Virus record (IMG/VR): IMGVR_UViG_3300030430_001067
Coordinates: 1-20,351 of that record
Direction: 5' to 3' (one strand)
Length of the DNA: 20,351 bases
Source: a virus
Below are positions 6,801-13,264 of the stretch, one piece after another. The notes under the pieces were generated by a model. It worked only from the letters and a program-made list of their open reading frames with translations, did no database searches and had not been told where the DNA came from. The stretch's first letter is position 1. Every line of letters starts with the position of its first letter. The position numbers and the translations under genes are program-made.

Positions 6801-8475
6801 CTAAAACATCTTTGGCTTCTTGTAACGTGAAGTTGTTCGATGCGGTTTTGCCGTCTTGAAGTCGTTGACGGTTGATCTTCTGTGAGGCCGTCATTCTTGC
6901 TTCTTGACGCACCCCCGCACGAACATCTCGGATAACGTCTTCTAGCTTTTCGCCCTCGTAGAATCCTCTGTCGAATGTGGTTTCTGCGGCACTGTCTATC
7001 GCAGCGGATGTGAAGGTTTGTGCATCGGGGTCATTTGCCGCAAAGTTATAGCGTTGCAGGGTTTTCTTTTGGTCATCAGAATACATTTCTGGTGACGACT
7101 GAATGACTGCGTCACCACCGTTGTAGACGGAGTCAACCTCCACTTGCTTATTGAGAGCAGAAGCTAACGCCGCTGCCCGACCTTGAGTTTCTGACGGCTC
7201 TGCGTATGTGTAACCTTCAGAATCAATTACTTGATAACGCTTTATTCCGTCTTGCCCGACAGGCTCAGATCGAACACTGAAAGACGAGTTAGCTGATGGG
7301 AAATAAATCCCCATTAACTGCTTTATGCCTGAGGCAGTTTCATCAACAGGCGCTTGCTCGCCTATAGGCAACTGGCCTATACGCTCTCTTACAACACGAA
7401 ACCTTTCTTCCTCAGCCGTGGGCGCATTTTCGCGCTCTTGTCTCAACGTCTCTTGGAATGCTTGATCTAGCTCAAGGTCTGCTGACAGAGCCTCTGATCT
7501 TGCTTGTATGTTCTTTTCGTTCTGCTCTAGCTTGGCTTTTTCTTTCTCTAGCTGAGCATCGAAAGACGCTTTGTTTCTGCGTCCTGCTATGGCATTCACT
7601 ACCAAGTCTGCGCCAGCACCGACTGCACCACCGATAGTTAGATCGTCATACAAGTTGCCACCCAGCAACTCCAACTGCTCGTTGTAAACACCCTTCTCAA
7701 TGGCATTCTGGGCGATAGTTGCGCTAACTTCTTGGATGGCCTCTAGCGATCCGCTTCTCAAGGCAGACTTGAGTAGTTCCGTAGCACCAACAGGGAGCTT
7801 TTCTAGCGCATCTGGGTTTAGACGCTTGAGCAGTGTTGCTGGCAGTGCCAACTCGGACAAACCGACGAAGCCACCACTAACAATCGAGAGATCTTCTTGG
7901 TTTTCACTGACATCTATACCGGCATCTCTTGCAGCCTGTATACGTTGAGCCTGATCCCCAGCGCCAGCACCAGCGGCTAAGGTGCCACCAGCCACGGCTT
8001 CTGCCGCCCCCATACCACCTAGCGCGGCAACAGGTTTGCCTGCCAAACCAGCAAGTCTCAACGCTCCGGCAGGCGTAAAGAATGAAGCTAAAGAACCTAC
8101 ACCTTCTCCGAACTTTGTTAGCCAGGTATCTTGGTAGGCTTGATCAGCACCCATGTACTCATCGATTGCCTTTCTACCCTCGCGTGATGCAGCGACGAGA
8201 GCATTGTCATCACCACTATCAATGACATCTTCCAGACCAACAACGTTTGTAGCTGCGTCAGCAAGCTCTGCTAAACCCTCGCCAGCAGACAAGAAGGTGT
8301 TTGCAAACCCTCGAGGTATGGCTTTGAGCGTTTCTCCTGCCTGACCGAGTGCAGTGCGCTGATCAGCAAACTGATCAATGCCGAGAACCTCATTAACCGC
8401 CCTCTGAATTACATCATCGTCAGTTCCATCAGGGAACTGTAATGTGCGTCCATCAGGAAGTTTCGCTCGAATCAT
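820..8475 (-). CDS. Giant LPD38-type large polyvalent virion protein
   Basis: 2551 aa, the dominant gene of the window. Architecture seen: an N-terminal small motif (about 5-32, with FPDGT and DDVIQRAV) common at the start of phage polyvalent and internal proteins; Gly/Ala-rich amphipathic segments about 125-300; coiled coil 301-375; mixed alpha/beta region to about 800; an HExxH metallopeptidase-like module about 826-1030 (HESVH at 930-934); a conserved unknown region about 1100-1370; charged linkers; a region about 1700-1900; an LPD38-like region about 2030-2250 with one hydrophobic helix at 2221-2240; and a C-terminal coiled coil about 2440-2530. FSR tripeptides sit at 1096, 1596 and 1664. 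Large polyvalent proteins are known to be packaged in capsids and delivered into the host. Being last in the late operon, after other repeat-rich virion-type proteins, fits an ejected internal protein. Start ATG is in a TAATG overlap, with an AAGG-containing site upstream. Confidence 0.85.
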   Translation of the reverse strand: MIRAKLPDGRTLQFPDGTDDDVIQRAVNEVLGIDQFADQRTALGQAGETLKAIPRGFANTFLSAGEGLAELADAATNVVGLEDVIDSGDDNALVAASREGRKAIDEYMGADQAYQDTWLTKFGEGVGSLASFFTPAGALRLAGLAGKPVAALGGMGAAEAVAGGTLAAGAGAGDQAQRIQAARDAGIDVSENQEDLSIVSGGFVGLSELALPATLLKRLNPDALEKLPVGATELLKSALRSGSLEAIQEVSATIAQNAIEKGVYNEQLELLGGNLYDDLTIGGAVGAGADLVVNAIAGRRNKASFDAQLEKEKAKLEQNEKNIQARSEALSADLELDQAFQETLRQERENAPTAEEERFRVVRERIGQLPIGEQAPVDETASGIKQLMGIYFPSANSSFSVRSEPVGQDGIKRYQVIDSEGYTYAEPSETQGRAAALASALNKQVEVDSVYNGGDAVIQSSPEMYSDDQKKTLQRYNFAANDPDAQTFTSAAIDSAAETTFDRGFYEGEKLEDVIRDVRAGVRQEARMTASQKINRQRLQDGKTASNNFTLQEAKDVLGDKLVNLTDTRVNGLPETESYRVEDRRKRNATVPNYVVVSSAGEVIRGRKLNPQEKQAYLETGRPKKNMPRIVPFGRNAGEAQAFANKANANTGIGRVDESVYRDKFVSRQFLQNVLDAKNITSPIDSPELKYLAERFAGVAPDTNLSQMTEGEFKLFAQKLRSLPRFDSPTKLPVFKLKPYTGYQFKKAVETLQRDPNASAVTVAEESGITDLDSANQVISDVQAQGVPEQTAPVALLPSPAPVDEAALDRFRAAMEREMKGLGLSDVPVNVDYALRSSSRDADGNVVYGIRPRQPGEEVAREDVVGGDLGSRTFVRQEEADPEGKAAGLVSQGYFSPDLNRIFLSVDAVKTDPSMTEEQVEAALISTLNHESVHAMRMMDLFKVKEWNLLSKKAKELKKSGNQTYLNWARENYKELNPVQQNEEAIAELVRDQRANPKIVAGKPRALLNRIRQFMVKLKSALDGSGFTSFDSIIQDISTGRIGARSRDVRTLQLTERRAGLASYAPTGTVRTPTSTTTGTEEEGRLGQPRMADFVFSRTAPLSPMGQAAQIGMTNTNLLPTQEELKQMKDNTYKPQQKRTLVEAAQFLQDRWQNATGRTEPFEYIPENIDILSDMLATEALVALENDANAIGWYDSKIKAAKAVMQLVEPQIMQSPDTEAVFDFGLAVTSNGQAVVDNFEMATDIFRYHMKNGRFPENTKEFNKGGERNAAMLEAFKFHNEFSKSGQNQAIRDFLDEDFTVRELSAFADDFNAEVGFEAIKVPSAEGADVVVKGSYILGPKIGQGFYQNIRGNYDPLTMDIWWMRMWNRAIGRPFTDGLGDEARVERRNELKTLVKKTGGLPRKLINEVLKGNDQTRTEVYQDPQLFDEFIRDVERRYQRFYKEYKAEKGVNHVKPEIFKKTGTYVKNMAPQLQATPKGVVERAYMREVVEAARERLRDQGYDITTADFQALMWYPEKQLFRALGVQPGRGSDNDYLDAAEILADKEGVPRGRVEKALRDADRKRADDDQPSARRQDGVVRPETATVDRQEEGPAFSRAAPRLESKRIPEGKVKEVVEQNISTAENAPTGFVPKFNPSADPYAQAVAADPERGAVLPPEERAMFSRANAPERPEYVQSAMDNMLIANPEDETPGDTYLNALDQGPIDQLLTRAKQGAIFQYAQIEAYENKFDRDVLASSAAIPALMAADRSNAIAAQAIANGVPVYENGLTKVVDFEHTFTENSDRAGETVKFGGLIDVMGMLFTKEHGSLEEDAQAYAIAKRAQGLRARGIDSPGTPEQHRLVIEHAEQYLDENGNSIIKDWYDAWQSYNRNTIKFLRDTGVLTEEMAEIWAAKSDYVPFYRQAMGEDLTSIPNMFNNLTSVSTFKPITGSEKQLNVPLLDAVVMNLNAAIDMGMKNVAQQRVVRNMVRYGMSSEIPQGEAVDGRPTVSFRVNGKDRKFTIEDPLVYQSLQPLAGGNGFDILETVLGAPANLLREMVTREPGFILANMMRDTLSAYVTSGANFVPVASTLKGFTEDMTDLERTGVVGGYDYSKDPKDIGKYLNNLLKERGFVQDTTLGVAKPFIGLWNFMGDVTTRSDFATRKAVYDDVLARTGDEAEAVFQAKEVMNFGRRGSHPVMRLLTTAIPFLNARLQGLDLLLNAARGKRNANKNLDRGQAARSFIMRGSTIAAVTAMYYMMVSDDEQYKEQTEEIKDNFWIVPGPDGVAFRYPIPFEVGLLFKTIPERILRYATDDATARETAASLGRGIVSTLEINPFGVQAVAPAIEVLANYSAYRGRPITPVFIDQGDAQEFQETIGTSELAKLIGQTLGVSPIKTDYLIRGYTGTIGSYLLDTSDLVLRSKELQGDNQAVMPAMRIREYPVIKRFFTNEFGGAEKERFYEMSNYINRFYNSYNDLANAGRLEELERFTAGRENLLSMKRDVDRVRRDLSALRKEREAVMRRDITPEEKQRLVREINLRERYVLDVVPELYKLADLPTIDVGSRLRAIAN
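1726..2388 (-). other. LPD38-like domain region
   Basis: Residues about 2030-2250. The order of blocks (a REPGFILANMMRD-like stretch, a GDVTTRSDFATRKAVYD-like stretch, then NFGRRG, then an AIPFLNARLQG-like stretch) matches what I recognise as the large polyvalent protein associated domain 38 from phage giant proteins. A hydrophobic helix follows at 2221-2240. The domain has no known activity; membrane association during genome entry is one possibility. Confidence 0.55.
5386..6000 (-). other. HExxH metallopeptidase-like module inside the giant protein
   Basis: Residues about 826-1030. The sequence holds HESVH at 930-934 (bases 5674-5688), preceded by a hydrophobic helix and followed about 50 residues later by EEAIAELV (983-990), which offers Glu candidates for the third zinc ligand. 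HExxH followed by a downstream Glu helix is the gluzincin-type layout. Upstream strands such as RIFLSVDAV fit the edge strand of such folds. Protease activity is inference; phage polyvalent proteins often carry peptidase-like domains. Confidence 0.6.
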
Positions 8476-10967
8476 TAGATTCGCTTGCCTTGTTCATCAA
8501 AAGATATTACCTGATCATCAGATTCTTCTTCCTGCTCCTCATCTTTTGTTAATTCAGCTACAGATATGTTCAACGTTCTAGCTGCCTTCTGAAGCAGTAT
8601 GTCTTGTACGTTGCTAATTGCTTCGTCTGACTTGCCTGCAAGGCCCATTTCACGCATTGAGTCTGTTACGAAGTCAAGCGCGGCTCTTCTATTCAATGCA
8701 TCTTGAGACTTGAACTGCTGATCACGATATCTATCTGTCGAGGCCAGAGAGGCCAACTTAGATTCGAGAGCTAGATCGAAGTTTAATATTGTTTGCTCAG
8801 ACTTATTGACCGCAACGCCAAGCTTGTTGAGCGTATCTATCTCAAATCTCATTGCGTCTATCTGGTCTTGCTCTTTCTTAACTTGATTAGCAAACGCAGC
8901 GTCTATTTGGGATTTTTCTAGTCCCATTTGTATGGCTTGCTGACGCGCTTGCAAAGCCCTCCTCTGTGCGTTGCTAGTGGCAACCGCTTTGCCTGCATCA
9001 GAAAGCCCTGCGCCGAGATCACCCCTAGCAATTCCTGCTCCCAACGCTATCAGTGCTTGAGCGCCTCGCTCATTCTTTATTTCATCTAGCTGAGACTCCA
9101 TCTGCTCTTTATACTTAGAGGCGAGACCCTCATAGGAAAGTTCTGGCCTTTCCCTAGTTCTAAGAAGTTCAGCAAAAGATAGCCCTCTAGCCGCCTCTTG
9201 CCCTGCAAAACCCACGTCACTGGCTGCAATTTGAGCCTGCCTGTTTCGCAAACCCTCAAGCTCTAGATATCGAGACCCAGTGCCCTGAACGGATTCTCCA
9301 GCAGTGCCTCCTCTGCTGGTGTCCTTTTCGTCTACCGTGGTAGATCTGTCTGAAAGGCTTGACGATGTATCTCTAGTAAGGGCGGTTTCAACAACCTCTG
9401 AATCTGTCGCGGAGCCTGTTAACAACCCTCTTCCGCCATCAGTTTGCACTGCACTAGACTGATTGTTAGCTATATCAATCAGTTCTTCAAAATTACCAAT
9501 AGCTGCACTAGGTTCTCTGTCTCGTCTCGCTTGAGATTCTTCCGCTAATCTGCGTCTAGCTATGATTTCCGACTTCGTTCCCTCTGGCAAGAACGGTATC
9601 AAAGGGGCATCACTCTTTGCTCTTTCGATTCTTTCCATAGACTCCAACAGAGCAGCTCTTTCTGAACTGTCTGACACATTTCTGCCTGATGGATCTCTTA
9701 TAAAGCTAAATAGATTAGTAGAGGGATCTGCTTTCATAAACTCAGGAATCAAACCTGAAACAATCTCTCTGTTTCTAGCCTGAAATTGTGCATCGCTCAG
9801 ACCGCCTGTAACAGCAGAGCTTGGTTCTCTGCCACGCCGTGCTTGGGATTCTGCAATAAGTTGTGCTGCTAGATCAGGAGTATCAACCGCCGGTGGTGCG
9901 CTAACGGGGGCAGATCCATCAACGCTAGAGGGTGCTGGCATATCAGAGCCAAAGAGATTGCCAACACTCCTATCACCTGTAGCTGGCGGGGGTGCAAGAG
10001 CTTGATTTATTAAATCGACAACATTGGTGCCGCCACCTGTTGGGGTTTGCGCCAATATCTCCTCTGCAACTCTCGGGCTAGGAGCAGGGCCACTAACGTT
10101 TGATAACGCTGGCATGTCCGAACCTAGCAAGTTACCCACACTACGAATGCCTGTTGCCGGAGGCGGTGCAAGAGCAGCATTGATTGTTTGTCTGTACGAA
10201 GCAAAATCAGGCATGGCAAAGTCTGCTTGAGCAGCAGGACTTGCTGGGGCAGATCTTAGAGCTTGTATTTGAGCTTGCAAGGCATCCGCCGTTCCCTCTG
10301 GGGCACTACCTATCCCTCTTTGTGAGGGCGCAGATCTCTCCACAGGCACGTTTGGTAGTGTCTGGGATTGCGCCATCTCTCTTGTCGTGAAGCCTACTTG
10401 AGGGGACAACAGATCATCCATTGTTCTTGGCTCAATAAACTCCATTCCTGCTGGGATGTTCCCTTGCTGTCTTGCGAAAATGTCAGCATATGCATCTTGA
10501 CTGTAAGCATCAGGCTGCATCGTTGCTTCCATAGTGCCTATTGTCGGCAAGCCAAGTTGGGCCATACGCTCCTCATTAAGCCCTAGCCTACGAATCTCTT
10601 GCGCGATCTGCTCATCAGTCAAGCCTTGCGCTCTTAACTCTGCAAGTCTTGGATCATCAGGAAAAGGAATAGCGCGACCTTCAGCCATCTGCATTGGAGG
10701 AGCCATTTGTGGTTGCTGCATACCCATCATAGCTGACTGCATTTGCGGCTCTGGTGGTGCCATCGCGGCGATGCCTTCCTGTATCACCTGATCTTTTATA
10801 GTCCCTTGCGGCTGTCTTTCCTGAAATCGTTTACGCATATCACCCCGTCGCTGTATCTCAGATACAACTAGGAACTGAGGCACTCGACCTGATGGCATCT
10901 GTGCTTCTCTCTGTAAGGCTTGATCAGGCAAGCCTTTGATCATGTCTTCGATTTCTAAGATGTTCAT
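8475..10967 (-). CDS. 830-aa virion-type protein with internal duplications, unknown function
   Basis: The N-terminus (about 1-55) is a conserved helical segment with LPDQALQRE, then SGRVPQFLVVSEIQRR, a pattern I recognise from phage internal or virion proteins. A Met/Gln/Pro-rich stretch follows (65-100). The middle (about 200-500) is low-complexity Pro/Ala/Ser with a duplicated 35-residue block (262-296 and 320-354, 28 of 35 identical) and a shorter repeat of ESQARR-x-REPS (373, 477). The C-terminal third (about 560-800) is helical, with a small Gly/Ala stretch at 637-660 that could contact membrane, ending in a very acidic tail (EEQEEESDD at 810-818). No enzyme motif is visible. Start ATG overlaps the previous stop in TAATG, with GAGG 6 bases upstream. 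The position between the 596-aa and 2551-aa proteins suggests an internal or ejection protein; this is inferred from place and composition. Confidence 0.7.
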   Translation of the reverse strand: MNILEIEDMIKGLPDQALQREAQMPSGRVPQFLVVSEIQRRGDMRKRFQERQPQGTIKDQVIQEGIAAMAPPEPQMQSAMMGMQQPQMAPPMQMAEGRAIPFPDDPRLAELRAQGLTDEQIAQEIRRLGLNEERMAQLGLPTIGTMEATMQPDAYSQDAYADIFARQQGNIPAGMEFIEPRTMDDLLSPQVGFTTREMAQSQTLPNVPVERSAPSQRGIGSAPEGTADALQAQIQALRSAPASPAAQADFAMPDFASYRQTINAALAPPPATGIRSVGNLLGSDMPALSNVSGPAPSPRVAEEILAQTPTGGGTNVVDLINQALAPPPATGDRSVGNLFGSDMPAPSSVDGSAPVSAPPAVDTPDLAAQLIAESQARRGREPSSAVTGGLSDAQFQARNREIVSGLIPEFMKADPSTNLFSFIRDPSGRNVSDSSERAALLESMERIERAKSDAPLIPFLPEGTKSEIIARRRLAEESQARRDREPSAAIGNFEELIDIANNQSSAVQTDGGRGLLTGSATDSEVVETALTRDTSSSLSDRSTTVDEKDTSRGGTAGESVQGTGSRYLELEGLRNRQAQIAASDVGFAGQEAARGLSFAELLRTRERPELSYEGLASKYKEQMESQLDEIKNERGAQALIALGAGIARGDLGAGLSDAGKAVATSNAQRRALQARQQAIQMGLEKSQIDAAFANQVKKEQDQIDAMRFEIDTLNKLGVAVNKSEQTILNFDLALESKLASLASTDRYRDQQFKSQDALNRRAALDFVTDSMREMGLAGKSDEAISNVQDILLQKAARTLNISVAELTKDEEQEEESDDQVISFDEQGKRI
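9906..10184 (-). repeat. Duplicated 35-residue block in the 830-aa protein
   Basis: Copy 1 covers 10080-10184 (residues 262-296), copy 2 covers 9906-10010 (residues 320-354). Both contain ALAPPPATG, RSVGNL and GSDMPA, with 28 of 35 residues the same. The unit offset is 58 residues (174 bases). The blocks sit in a proline-rich, probably flexible region. Confidence 0.85.
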
Positions 10968-12757
10968 TAGCCGCCTCGCAATGCGTTATACAGACCTACG
11001 CCGCCGATACCTGCACCCAGTAGCTGTTGGGTTTCGCTTGGGCCACCGAACGTGGCAGTGGTTGTCCCTGGTGTAACGGGCAGTCCTTGAAGGATCTGAC
11101 TGAAGAAAGCAAGCTGCTCTCTTGGGAACGCCTGCTGACGTAGGAAGTCCTGATATCCAAGATCCAAGCCGCGTTGCTGTAGTTCCCGCTGTATCTGCCC
11201 TGCTGCCTGCAAGTTACGTAGACGATCAAACGCCATACGCTGCTCGTCGGTGCCAAGCTGTCCGAGCAGTCTAGCTGCATCAAGTTGCTGCCCTCTGGTG
11301 GCGCGATCTGCCTCCAGACCCGCAAGACCTAGCCTAGCTCTGGTCTCTTCAAGCTGCGCCTGCTCTTGACGTGCTCGCATACGCGCTTCGTTTTCTGCTT
11401 GGTTGACACGCTCTTGTAGCTCTTGTGCGCTGAGTCCTAGACGTGCAGCTTCTTGTCTTGCAGCTTCTCTAGCTTGGAATACAGCACGATCCTCTTGCTG
11501 TTGCGCCAAACGCAACTGTTGATTCTGAGCAAAGGCATCTTGTTGGAATCGCTCTTGCGCTTGTCTGGCAGCATCCTCTTGCTGCTGAGCAGTCATGCCC
11601 ATCTCGGCTGCACGTTGACGTGCCTGCTCGCCTGCTTGGAAAGCTTGTTGTTGGAACTGCTCTCTCTGGGCTGCAACGTCGGCAGTCTGACCAAATGCAG
11701 CTTGTCTGAATTGTTCCTGTGCTTGTCGTGCTGCGTCTTCCTGCTGCTGAGCTGTCATGCCCATTTCAGCGGCCCTCTGCCTAGCTTGCTCACCAGTCTG
11801 GAACGCTTGCTGCCTGAACTGCTCTGCCTGTTGTGCCGCTCTTTCTCTTTGCTCTGATGCGGTCAAACCGAACTGCGCTTCCTGCAATCTCGCGGCCCGA
11901 TCAGCCTCAAATGCTTGTTGTGCTTGCTCAAATGCAGCCTGACTGCCGCGAGTTTGTATATCAGCCAACTGTTGACCTAGGTTACGCTCACGCTCTGCCT
12001 GCATGATCGCTTCTCGATATCCGCCCAATCCGCCAGCTTGTGCGGCTGTTTGTGATATCTCAGCGGCCTGTATGTCAGACTGACGTTGCGCCTCACGCTT
12101 TTCGATATCCGTTACCAACTGCTGGTAAGGATTCATGTAAGACTCTAACGTTGCAGGGTCAGCGATAGTGCCTGCTTGAAACCCCGGCCCTAAGTCCACT
12201 TGCCCTGTGTATTGAGACTGGATATCTCTTGCTTGATAAAGAGGATCAAAACGACCAGCTTCATACCCTGATTCTAGAGGGCCAACATCAAACCCAGACT
12301 GGCGCTCACGGGCTTGATACATTGGGTCAAAGGCACCCGCCTGATAGCCAACATCACGCTGTCCTGCTTGGAATCCCTGACCCAAAAATCCAGCGTCGTA
12401 GCCAGTGCCGATGTCTCCCGCTTGGTACTCAGAAAACTGCATGGGAGGTCTGAATCCTCTAGCAACGTCCATCCCAGCACCAACGCCTTGAAATCCCACA
12501 CCTGTGGCTATATCTGATGCAGACCTAATCTGTTGTGGTGTGCCAGCTTGTGCTATCTCAGCCATGCCCTGCATACCCGCCTGCTCGAATGGCGAGAACT
12601 CTGCTAGACGCTGACCTGGAAAGGTTTCGTAAGGTCGTGTCGATTCATATACCGTTCTACCCAGAAGCTCTTCATAAAATGGTTGAGCGTATTCTGGTAG
12701 ATTTGTTTGTGTTACGACGCTCTCTTGTACGCCGCCGCCGCCACTACTCTTACCCAT
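10967..12757 (-). CDS. 596-aa nonapeptide-repeat and coiled-coil virion-type protein
   Basis: The N-terminus (1-75) has a Gly-rich start then PEYAQPFYEELLGR, conserved in phage proteins I have seen next to ejection genes. Residues 110-200 are a tandem 9-residue repeat with an aromatic at position 2 (GYxAG type). Residues about 215-500 are almost entirely Gln/Ala/Arg/Glu and predict a very long helical or coiled-coil rod with a 44-residue duplication (312-355, 366-409). The C-terminus (540-596) turns hydrophobic and Gly-rich and ends in LLGAGIGGVGLYNALRGG, a possible membrane-seeking helix. No catalytic motif is seen. Start ATG abuts the upstream stop (TAAATG) and has a strong GAGAGGAG site. 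A rod with terminal glycine-rich helix in a podovirus late operon suits an internal core or channel-forming ejection protein, by analogy with T7 core proteins; this is inference. Confidence 0.72.
   Translation of the reverse strand: MGKSSGGGGVQESVVTQTNLPEYAQPFYEELLGRTVYESTRPYETFPGQRLAEFSPFEQAGMQGMAEIAQAGTPQQIRSASDIATGVGFQGVGAGMDVARGFRPPMQFSEYQAGDIGTGYDAGFLGQGFQAGQRDVGYQAGAFDPMYQARERQSGFDVGPLESGYEAGRFDPLYQARDIQSQYTGQVDLGPGFQAGTIADPATLESYMNPYQQLVTDIEKREAQRQSDIQAAEISQTAAQAGGLGGYREAIMQAERERNLGQQLADIQTRGSQAAFEQAQQAFEADRAARLQEAQFGLTASEQRERAAQQAEQFRQQAFQTGEQARQRAAEMGMTAQQQEDAARQAQEQFRQAAFGQTADVAAQREQFQQQAFQAGEQARQRAAEMGMTAQQQEDAARQAQERFQQDAFAQNQQLRLAQQQEDRAVFQAREAARQEAARLGLSAQELQERVNQAENEARMRARQEQAQLEETRARLGLAGLEADRATRGQQLDAARLLGQLGTDEQRMAFDRLRNLQAAGQIQRELQQRGLDLGYQDFLRQQAFPREQLAFFSQILQGLPVTPGTTTATFGGPSETQQLLGAGIGGVGLYNALRGG
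11531..11824 (-). repeat. 44-residue duplication in the Gln/Ala-rich rod
   Basis: Copies at 11693-11824 (residues 312-355) and 11531-11662 (residues 366-409), offset 54 residues (162 bases), with 39 of 44 residues identical. The shared core is GEQARQRAAEMGMTAQQQED. The DNA copies differ at many synonymous sites, so the duplication is old and maintained at protein level. Confidence 0.85.
12158..12430 (-). repeat. Tandem 9-residue (27-base) repeats
   Basis: Starting at residue 110 the protein repeats every nine residues: units begin at 110, 119, 128, 137, 146, 155, 164 and 173, then a 10-residue unit at 182 and a last at 192. Examples are GFQAGQRDV, GYQAGAFDP, MYQARERQS, GFDVGPLES, GYEAGRFDP and LYQARDIQS. 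Position 2 is always Tyr or Phe; positions 4-5 are mostly Ala-Gly or Ala-Arg. Confidence 0.9.
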
Positions 12758-13264
12758 TTACAAACTCCTCTCGTATACGACATACGATCTGCTGAAGTCA
12801 TCTTGCTCCAGCCACTTCCAAAATCCCATACGGGCAGTGGCCTCTATGCCTGTGCAGTCGTTGTCTCTACCGAAATTCTTAAACTTCTCTAACATATCCC
12901 AGACCCAATCGTTAAAACGATCACCACCTAAAAACTGAACCGCGATCATGCGCTTCTCTGGATACTGCAATATCTCTGTCGTGCCCACACCATCTATGTT
13001 GTTCTCGGTATCGAACGCAAGCCAAAGCTGTTGATTGCCGTTGAGTATTGATGCGTACAAAAACTCCATATTCCATCTGCCGTGTGAACGCTTAATCGCT
13101 CTAGCAAGCTGCTCTCTGACATCAGGCCACAAACTGTTCAGATAGTTGGGGGGCACCATCGTTATCGTGTGTGTGATCTCTCTAGGTGCATCCTTGCGGC
13201 AAACCTTTGGCTCTCTGGATAGATCTTTGATCTTGCTTTCATCAAACTCTAAGAGGCTGTTCAT
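12758..13264 (-). CDS. GNAT-fold-like phage virion-associated protein
   Basis: 168 aa. From about residue 32 the order of helices and strands, ITHTITMVPPNYL, a WPDVREQLARAI helix, QQLWLAF strand, a GVGTTEIL strand, RMIAVQFLGG, a long helix, then CTGIEATA and the closing SYVVYERSL strand, follows the GNAT fold of small phage acetyltransferase-like proteins. The place where acetyl-CoA binding needs (R/Q)xxGx(G/A) reads QFLGGD (110-115), so the pyrophosphate loop is only partly kept. Residues 1-30 are a charged extension. Phage members lie beside internal virion protein genes, and T7 gp13 is a comparable small protein. It may be a structural or assembly factor, or a divergent enzyme. ATGA overlaps with the gene upstream; the next gene starts immediately after the stop. 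AGGAGG lies 12 bases upstream. Confidence 0.72.
   Translation of the reverse strand: MNSLLEFDESKIKDLSREPKVCRKDAPREITHTITMVPPNYLNSLWPDVREQLARAIKRSHGRWNMEFLYASILNGNQQLWLAFDTENNIDGVGTTEILQYPEKRMIAVQFLGGDRFNDWVWDMLEKFKNFGRDNDCTGIEATARMGFWKWLEQDDFSRSYVVYERSL
12765..12772 (-). promoter_or_regulatory. Strong Shine-Dalgarno for the 596-aa gene
   Basis: GAGAGGAG on the minus strand, 7 bases before ATG 12757-12755. This is the strongest ribosome binding site in the late block and lies within the last codons of the GNAT-like gene. Confidence 0.75.

Noticed and set aside
820-8475. Calling the giant protein a T7 gp16-type transglycosylase
   Set aside because: No lysozyme or SLT-type catalytic signature was found in it; only the HExxH and LPD38-like regions can be supported.
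10996-11325. Same-strand 109-codon frame in the 3' part of the 596-aa gene
   Set aside because: Out-of-frame reading of Gln/Arg-rich repeats; low-quality composition and no RBS.
11453-11857. Plus-strand 134-codon Leu/Ser/Cys-rich frame, superficially membrane-like
   Set aside because: Exact antisense of the Gln/Ala/Glu-rich rod; CTG/CTT-rich complements give false hydrophobic helices.
12158-12430. Possible CRISPR-like or iteron array because of the 27-base period
   Set aside because: The units are coding, continuous, without spacers, and diverge at DNA level while keeping the protein pattern.
12274-12501. Same-strand 75-codon frame overlying the nonapeptide repeat
   Set aside because: Explained by the 27-base periodicity, which keeps alternative frames open.
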